DNA of 21,272 nt from Sulfurimonas sp. (GTDB lineage Bacteria > Campylobacterota > Campylobacteria > Campylobacterales > Sulfurimonadaceae), in the NCBI GenBank assembly GCA_027011725.1, contig JALUZQ010000208.1, positions 1 through 21,272 on the forward strand. Direction: 5' to 3'. The notes below the pieces were generated by a model that saw only the letters and a list, made by a program, of their open reading frames with translations, was not told the origin of the DNA and did no database searches. The first letter of the stretch is position 1. The number at the start of each line of letters is the position of its first letter. A program made the position numbers and the translations under genes. Below, in pieces: positions 16,771-21,272 of this stretch.

Positions 16771-18753
16771 CTATTTATAAAAATTTATCTCTGCACAGAC
16801 AGGGTCAACTTTGAGTAGTTTCGTGCGAGAACATACGGTAGCTGTGTGTTCACCTTGTGCGATGTTATAGAGTTGCACACTTGTCTCACTGCTCCAGACA
16901 CTCCAGCCTTCGTTGTCGATTTTATATCTGTATTTGAGTGCTTCATCTGATGGATTGACACCGCTGAATTCAAGTACAACTGGAGCATCATTTTCATTGA
17001 GTCCGCCATCTTGAGAAGCAGCATTACTTGGCTGCGCTGCTACATCAACAAAAGTTGCAGGTGCAGGAGCAACGGCAGTCTGTGCAAGTGGAACGATGTC
17101 GGCAGTAAGTGCCAAATGCCCATCAGTAGTAGCTGTTGAAAAACGCTCTATAAGGTCGATGCCATAGCCTGAAAAAGCAGGAACAGGGACTTCGTTAAAT
17201 ACAGAGGTCATCTCTGGAATAATAGCCGGCAGAATGATCTTTATAGCACTCTCAACAAGTGCCTTAGTGGTATTAGATGCCGGGTCTTTGCCGGGAGATT
17301 TGTAGTAGATGACATCAATGTCAAATTGTTGTTTGCTAAGGTTTACAAGTAGGTGGTCATCTTCAATACCTATGGTGTTTTTATCTAGTGCGACTTTTAC
17401 ATTAAGATATATTTCGGCATTAATCGTACTTGATTGTATATCTACACGAAGGTTGTCAAGGTCGAATTCACCTATGGTCTCTCCCTGTTTGAAAAACTTC
17501 ACTGAAGCAGGGCCTTGCGGTGTGACGACATAGTCATACCCTTTGTAAGTGTCTGTTACATTCGTAGCACCACTCTCATAGGCTGCTAAGAGTGCTTGGT
17601 TGAGATAGTTCGAAGAGAGAACAGTACTTACTTGGAAGGGCTGGGTTGCGTTTGTGATGTACTCCATCGGAGTTGTGACATAAAGTGAGCCGAGTGCAGC
17701 TGCGAGGTCAGTATCTATTACACTTGCTTTTACCGCACCGTCAAGCTGAGTGTTAAAGCCGTCGCTATCAGAGCTGAGTGTGCTAGGGAGTGCATCTATG
17801 TCAAGTTTGCCACCGTTTACTTCAAGGTTTTTGATCGAAAACGGAATCTCTTGAAGGAGGGCTACAAGGTCATCTTTCATAAAAGCATCGAGTTTTTCAG
17901 AGATGCTCTCTTTCACTGCCTGCTCAGTGTCTCCTGCAAAGAGTGAGGCAAGCCAGCTGTAAAGATCTGTCACGGCAAAGTCGGCATTGTAGTTCACAAG
18001 TTCGATAGTGACATTTTTAGAGTCCACTATAAGCTCACCATTTGCGCCAATTACGGCAGTTCCTTTGACAATGGCTTTATCCATTGTGATGGTCACGTCA
18101 ATATCTACCGTAGGATTATCACTCACAAGACGCATCTTTACATTTTCAACAGAAGCGTAGAGGTTTATCTGAGCAGTAGAGTCATTTGATGGTGTTGGGG
18201 TCATAATGATCTTGGCATTGTCCATATGGTAGTCACTGTCATTGTCGGTTGTGTAGAAGTCGTATGTGAATCCATAGACATCTTTTGTAAAGACAGGTGT
18301 TCCATCTCCTTTGAGCATCTCTCTGAGGTTCACGGCATCGATGGTTTTCATAAGTTCTGATGAGAGGTAATCAAGTGAAGAGGTGTTCATTCTCAAAAGC
18401 ACAGCCGGTTGCATACGTTTGTTCTTGTTCGCAAGCTTTTGAGTGAGTGTATGGCTCTGAGTATCAAGCGCTACGATGTTGAAGTATTCGCTGTTTGTGT
18501 TCACCCCAGAGACACTAAAAAGGTGTTCGTTCTCTATCTCTCTTGGTGAGTCACTTAAAACCGCCGCTTTGTTGTTTATGGTAAGCGTCATATCGGGATC
18601 ACCCGTCGCGTATCCTGTTACGACACCGTTTGGTGTTACGTCACTAATGACTATTTTAGGAGTGTCATACTTTGTATTTGTATCTGTTGGGACATCACAT
18701 CCTGCAAGAGTGAGCAGAAGTACCAGCGATGTAGCGAACTTGAAGTGCTTCAT
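16771..18753 (-). CDS. Large lipoprotein: Ig-like - TULIP/BPI-like - Ig-like
   Basis: A 660-residue lipoprotein. The signal MKHFKFATSLVLLLTLAGC ends in a clear lipobox, with Cys19 as the lipidation site and Asp20 at +2. Residues about 31-108 look like a bacterial Ig-like domain (PKIVISDVTPNGVVTGYATG, LFSVSGVNTNSEYFNIVALD). Residues about 115-575 show the layout of the TULIP (BPI/LBP/SMP) lipid-binding fold. There is a first barrel of alternating strands with an amphipathic helix, SISEKLDAFMKDDLVALLQ. A second module starts with VSTVLSSNYLNQALLAAYESG, much like the opening of BPI domain 2. The last 65 residues (YRYKIDNEGWSVWSSE, GEHTATVCSR) resemble a Y_Y_Y/fibronectin-like strand domain. The function is probably lipid or lipopolysaccharide binding or transfer in the envelope. 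AAGGA lies 6 bases before the ATG. The TULIP call is by pattern and needs structure prediction. Confidence 0.65.
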   Translation of the reverse strand: MKHFKFATSLVLLLTLAGCDVPTDTNTKYDTPKIVISDVTPNGVVTGYATGDPDMTLTINNKAAVLSDSPREIENEHLFSVSGVNTNSEYFNIVALDTQSHTLTQKLANKNKRMQPAVLLRMNTSSLDYLSSELMKTIDAVNLREMLKGDGTPVFTKDVYGFTYDFYTTDNDSDYHMDNAKIIMTPTPSNDSTAQINLYASVENVKMRLVSDNPTVDIDVTITMDKAIVKGTAVIGANGELIVDSKNVTIELVNYNADFAVTDLYSWLASLFAGDTEQAVKESISEKLDAFMKDDLVALLQEIPFSIKNLEVNGGKLDIDALPSTLSSDSDGFNTQLDGAVKASVIDTDLAAALGSLYVTTPMEYITNATQPFQVSTVLSSNYLNQALLAAYESGATNVTDTYKGYDYVVTPQGPASVKFFKQGETIGEFDLDNLRVDIQSSTINAEIYLNVKVALDKNTIGIEDDHLLVNLSKQQFDIDVIYYKSPGKDPASNTTKALVESAIKIILPAIIPEMTSVFNEVPVPAFSGYGIDLIERFSTATTDGHLALTADIVPLAQTAVAPAPATFVDVAAQPSNAASQDGGLNENDAPVVLEFSGVNPSDEALKYRYKIDNEGWSVWSSETSVQLYNIAQGEHTATVCSRTKLLKVDPVCAEINFYK

Positions 18754-18788
18754 TATTATCCTTGGTTTTTAATTGAATGTGGCAATTT

Positions 18789-18810
18789 ATCACAAATGTA
18801 TCACGAATGT
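18789..18810. repeat. Two tandem 11-bp repeats, candidate response-regulator site
   Basis: ATCACAAATGT is followed immediately by ATCACGAATGT, identical at 10 of 11 positions, with a weaker third unit on each side. Tandem repeats one helical turn apart are the usual target of OmpR-family regulators, and such a regulator is encoded two genes upstream. ATCACAAA also occurs at 20689-20696 in front of the regulator gene. Confidence 0.5.
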
Positions 18811-18847
18811 TTCAAAGAGGAAAGAGTTTCTTATATAATTTTTTTTA

Positions 18848-18866
18848 ATGTTTCATTATGAAACAT
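18848..18866. repeat. Perfect 19-bp palindrome, candidate operator
   Basis: ATGTTTCAT, one central T, then ATGAAACAT: perfect 9-base arms. The half-site ATGTTTCA recurs at 18807-18814, where it overlaps the second tandem repeat. The 149-base gap 18754-18902 otherwise holds only AT-rich sequence and a possible -10-like TATATAA on the minus strand near 18832. Confidence 0.5.
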
Positions 18867-18902
18867 ATATTAATGATTATTATATATTGAGAGCTGTGAA
18901 AA

Positions 18903-20021
18903 TTAATTTTCAAAGAAGAGTTTAAATTCACTCCCCTTTTCAAGTTCGGAGTTTACTTCTACTTTTATATTGTACGCATCGCAAATCTGTTTGACGATGT
19001 TTAGACCTACGCCAAAACCGCCGGCAATGTCAGACTCTCTTTTATAGAGCTCAAAAATGGCTTCAAGCTTCTCTTTTGATATGCCGACTCCCTCATCTTT
19101 GATGCTGAAATATTTTGGTGTGAGTTTTATATGTATGGTCGTGTTTGGCATAGAGTATTTGATGGCGTTTGAGATGAGGTTGGAAAAGAGCAGCTCGGCA
19201 CGAGCAGGAATGATGTTCAATGTTACATCTTCAAGGGAGCTTTGTATTTGTATATGTTTGGCATTTGTCAGCTCTTCATAGTAACGAATGTTTTGCTCGA
19301 GGATCTCTTTGAGGTTTACCCGTTCACTCTCCTGTGTTTTTTGCTTGAAGTTTAAAAAGGTGAGTGATTTGTAGATGCTCTCAAGCTGTTTGGTGCTTAT
19401 AGAGATATTTGTAAGTATTTTTTTATCATAGACCTCTTTTTTTATGGCTCTGCTCGCACTCATCTTTAGCGCCGTTATTGGGGTGTTAAGCTCATGAGAG
19501 ACATCTTGTATGAAGCCCTCTATTTGACTCATTCTGTTGTGCAGTGGTTTCATAAAGAGTTTGGCAAGAAAAAAAGATATGAAGACAATCAACACAAAAC
19601 TGATGCTCATAACGCTAAGTACCTGCGTTTGGAGTTTGTGCAGCTTGGTGAAGTAGGTGTCGGTACGTACTAGGACATACTCAATGTTGAGATGTTCTTG
19701 CGGTGCAGAGGAGACTAAGACCTTTTGATTGTCTTTTTCAAAGTAACCGACGCTGTACTTTTCACTATCTTGTGTTGGGATGAGACTGTACTCAAACCCT
19801 TTTTGTTCGGGTAGTTGCAGAGTAGTTCCTTTCATCTGTGCGTTGATGATGCTTCCTGCGAGTTTGTCGGCAAGGTGTTCGAGCTTGTAGTATGTTTCAC
19901 TCTCGAGTGCATTTTTTTGCGCATCGTAGTACCAGTAGCCAAGCAGTAGTATAAATATGGCAGAAGAGCCGAGATAGAGTGCTAAAAATGAGTAAAACGA
20001 CCGCTTCTCCAACTCATTCAA
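18903..20021 (-). CDS. Sensor histidine kinase
   Basis: A 372-residue kinase in the inner membrane. Helix 1 (about residues 10-31) and helix 2 (about 135-155) bracket a periplasmic sensing loop of about 100 residues with no recognisable domain. No clear HAMP domain follows: helix 2 leads almost directly into the phospho-acceptor block FIQDVSHELNTPITAL (His176). ATP-binding boxes are intact: N box LISNAIKYS, G1 IKDEGVGIS, G2 GGFGVGLNIVKQI. I chose TTG 20021 because AAGGA precedes it by 7 bases and the frame then reads MNELEKRSF; an upstream in-frame TTG at 20051 is less likely. The start overlaps the response-regulator stop by 8 bases. It is the cognate kinase of that regulator; the stimulus is unknown. 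Confidence 0.9.
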   Translation of the reverse strand: MNELEKRSFYSFLALYLGSSAIFILLLGYWYYDAQKNALESETYYKLEHLADKLAGSIINAQMKGTTLQLPEQKGFEYSLIPTQDSEKYSVGYFEKDNQKVLVSSAPQEHLNIEYVLVRTDTYFTKLHKLQTQVLSVMSISFVLIVFISFFLAKLFMKPLHNRMSQIEGFIQDVSHELNTPITALKMSASRAIKKEVYDKKILTNISISTKQLESIYKSLTFLNFKQKTQESERVNLKEILEQNIRYYEELTNAKHIQIQSSLEDVTLNIIPARAELLFSNLISNAIKYSMPNTTIHIKLTPKYFSIKDEGVGISKEKLEAIFELYKRESDIAGGFGVGLNIVKQICDAYNIKVEVNSELEKGSEFKLFFEN

Positions 20022-20661
20022 ATTTATATCCTTCGCCGCGAATATTGACAATGTGCTCTTTTCCTATATGTTTACGAAGATTTTTGACAATGGTACGGAT
20101 GGCATCATTTGTGGGCATCTCATCGAACTCCCAAAAGTTCTGCAGCAGCTCATCGGAGCTGACAACGCGGTGGCGGTTCTTGTAGAAGTAGTGCAGAGAC
20201 TCACTCTCTTTATGTGTGAGGTGTATTTTCTTCTCTCCATCAAAAAGGGTATGCGTTTTGACATCAAACTCTAAATTTGGAGTTATTTTGAGTACTCCTT
20301 CGAGTCCGAAGTGGCGTTTTATGTTCTCTATGCGCTGGGTAAGTTCTTCAAGGTCAAAAGGTTTTCGTATGAAGTCGTTCGCGCCTGATTCAAAAGCAGA
20401 TTTGAGGTACTTCGTACTCTCAAACGCAGTGATGAATATGGCAGGCGTTTCATCATTGAAATCTCTAAGTTCACGTAAAAGAGAGATACCATCACCATCA
20501 GGAACATTGATGTCAAAAACGTAAAGGTCAAAGTTTTCCTCTTCGCTCAAACGCAGTGCTTGTTTCATACTGTATGTTTGTGTGACTTCATATTCGTCTT
20601 CTAAGTAGTCCACTAAAATGCTCGCTAATGCCGTGTCGTCTTCTAATAATAGTATTTTCAT
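20014..20661 (-). CDS. OmpR-family response regulator
   Basis: A 215-residue two-domain transcription factor. The receiver has Asp8/Asp9, phospho-acceptor Asp50 (DLYVFDINVPDGDG), Thr78 (FITAFES) and Lys100 (DFIRKPFD). The C-terminal winged helix covers about residues 125-215, with LTHKESESLHYFYKNRHRVVSSDELL, the recognition-helix region TNDAIRTIVKNLRKHIG and the terminal hairpin IVNIRGEGYKFE. No Shine-Dalgarno precedes ATG 20661; instead a TACAAT box ends 6 bases before it, so the mRNA may be leaderless. It forms an operon with the histidine kinase and is a likely regulator of the lipoprotein gene downstream. Confidence 0.93.
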   Translation of the reverse strand: MKILLLEDDTALASILVDYLEDEYEVTQTYSMKQALRLSEEENFDLYVFDINVPDGDGISLLRELRDFNDETPAIFITAFESTKYLKSAFESGANDFIRKPFDLEELTQRIENIKRHFGLEGVLKITPNLEFDVKTHTLFDGEKKIHLTHKESESLHYFYKNRHRVVSSDELLQNFWEFDEMPTNDAIRTIVKNLRKHIGKEHIVNIRGEGYKFE

Positions 20662-20667
20662 AAGTAT

Positions 20668-20673
20668 ATTGTA
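20668..20673 (-). promoter_or_regulatory. -10 box abutting the response-regulator start codon
   Basis: TACAAT on the minus strand, 5 of 6 to consensus, with TTGTGA 16 bases upstream as a possible -35 (4 of 6). The predicted start coincides with the A of ATG 20661. The TTGTGAT is the complement of the ATCACAA also found in the repeats at 18789. Confidence 0.45.
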
Positions 20674-20761
20674 TCGAAATAGATAGCCATCACAAAAAAA
20701 TCAAATTATTTAAAAGTTTGGCAAAATTTTAAACTATCTTTTAGACTTTTAGGACTAAGAT

Positions 20762-20767
20762 TATTAT
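20762..20767 (+). promoter_or_regulatory. Possible -10 box for the PAS-protein gene
   Basis: TATTAT, 5 of 6 to consensus, with a predicted start near 20774 and TAGGAG (20785-20790) as the ribosome site before ATG 20796. There is no clear -35. Confidence 0.35.
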
Positions 20768-20795
20768 GTTTTGTAATAAACACGTAGGAGTATAG

Positions 20796-21272
20796 ATGGC
20801 TAAAATAGCACCAAATAACAACGAAAAACAGCTTTCGGCAGATGAGTTCATTGTCTCGAAAACTGATGCAAACGGACGCATAATTTATGGGAATAAAATC
20901 TTTATAAAAATATCGGGATATTCTGAATCGGAACTGCTTGGAAAACCCCACTCGATTCTCAGACATCCAGAGATGCCAAAAATAATCTTTAAATATTTAT
21001 GGGATAGAGTAAAGGCAAAACAAGAGATATTTGCATATGTAAAAAATATGTGTAAAGACGGCTCTTACTACTGGGTACTTGCAAATGTGACGGTCACACT
21101 TGATAAAAATGGCAATGTCATCGACTTGCACTCAGTCAGACGAAAACCCTCTGCAAAATCAATGCAGGTCATACCTGAGCTCTATAAGCAGCTTTTTGCA
21201 GCAGAACAGAGCGGTGGAATGGAAGCTTCTGAAAAACTACTTAATACTATACTAAAAGAGAAGGGAGAGAGT
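20796..21272 (+). CDS. CetB-like PAS-domain protein (cut by window end)
   Basis: The first 159 residues of a cytoplasmic PAS protein; the reading frame is open at the window edge. TAGGAG lies 5 bases before the ATG. The PAS fold spans about residues 15-125: DEFIVSKTDANGRIIYGN, ISGYSESELLGKPHSILRHPEMP, KNMCKDGSYYWVLANVTVTLD. This is the Aer/CetB subtype, in which the RHPxMP and YYWV segments flank the FAD pocket in known members. The following helix region (YKQLFAAEQSGGMEASEKLLNTILKEKGES) resembles the C-terminus of Campylobacter CetB, about 165 residues long, which signals redox state to the membrane receptor CetA in energy taxis. If so, only a few residues are missing. A cetA partner is not in view. 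Confidence 0.75.
   Translation, partial: MAKIAPNNNEKQLSADEFIVSKTDANGRIIYGNKIFIKISGYSESELLGKPHSILRHPEMPKIIFKYLWDRVKAKQEIFAYVKNMCKDGSYYWVLANVTVTLDKNGNVIDLHSVRRKPSAKSMQVIPELYKQLFAAEQSGGMEASEKLLNTILKEKGES

Noticed and set aside
18848..18866. The 19-bp palindrome as a terminator of the histidine kinase operon
   Set aside because: On the minus strand it is followed by a run of A, not T, and the stem is AT-rich; an operator is more plausible.
20716..20735. TTTGGCA as a sigma-54 promoter for the PAS gene
   Set aside because: The base pair 10 positions after GG is not GC, so the -12 element is missing.
20706..20966. Open frame of 86 codons antisense to the PAS gene
   Set aside because: It overlaps a clear PAS domain, lacks a ribosome site and shows no motif.

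Overview
The window looks like a core chromosomal segment of a Campylobacterota bacterium, probably close to Sulfurimonas. The evidence is a low-GC genome, CheY, FtsH and PAS proteins of Campylobacter/Helicobacter type, and a gene neighbourhood that matches the Campylobacter jejuni waaC/htrB - pglG - cheY - prmA - ftsH - Psd-like order. The taxonomic call is inferred from protein character and synteny, not from a search. No tRNA, rRNA, IS element, CRISPR array or phage gene was found. Gene density is high: every gap is under 150 bases, apart from the 5' edge.

Layout, left to right. (1) Positions 1-2133 hold two plus-strand genes for exported proteins: an unrecognised periplasmic protein and a phytase/esterase-like beta-propeller protein. 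(2) Positions 2130-3271 are a minus-strand pair: a stand-alone HPt phosphotransfer protein translationally coupled to trpA. (3) Positions 3350-6222 are a plus-strand operon, panB-ruvB-AI-2E family permease, whose promoter overlaps back-to-back with that of the HPt gene. (4) Positions 6235-8114 are a minus-strand lipid A/core pair, waaC-lpxL(htrB). (5) Positions 8203-14344 are a plus-strand run: PglG-like Cache membrane protein, hisH, hisA, cheY (TTG start), prmA, ftsH and a degenerate phosphatidylserine-decarboxylase-like gene. (6) Positions 14351-20661 are minus-strand: an OmpR-type response regulator, its histidine kinase, a large lipoprotein with a predicted BPI/TULIP lipid-binding core between Ig-like domains, and a membrane-anchored TPR protein preceded by a near-ideal sigma-54 promoter. 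(7) From 20796 to the edge runs a plus-strand CetB-like PAS protein, cut by the window end.

The most interesting points are these. The TPR protein sits behind a -24/-12 promoter, which in this phylum usually marks flagellar genes, and its architecture fits the flagellar disk protein PflB. The TULIP lipoprotein lies directly downstream of a two-component system, with 11-bp tandem repeats and a perfect palindrome in the gap, suggesting a regulated envelope-lipid module. The waaC/pglG junction is only 88 bases, at the place where Campylobacter carries its entire N-glycosylation cluster, yet pglG is retained. The Psd-like protein lacks the residues expected for pyruvoyl-enzyme chemistry. Two minus-strand genes (waaC and the response regulator) have a -10 box placed so that their mRNAs may be leaderless.
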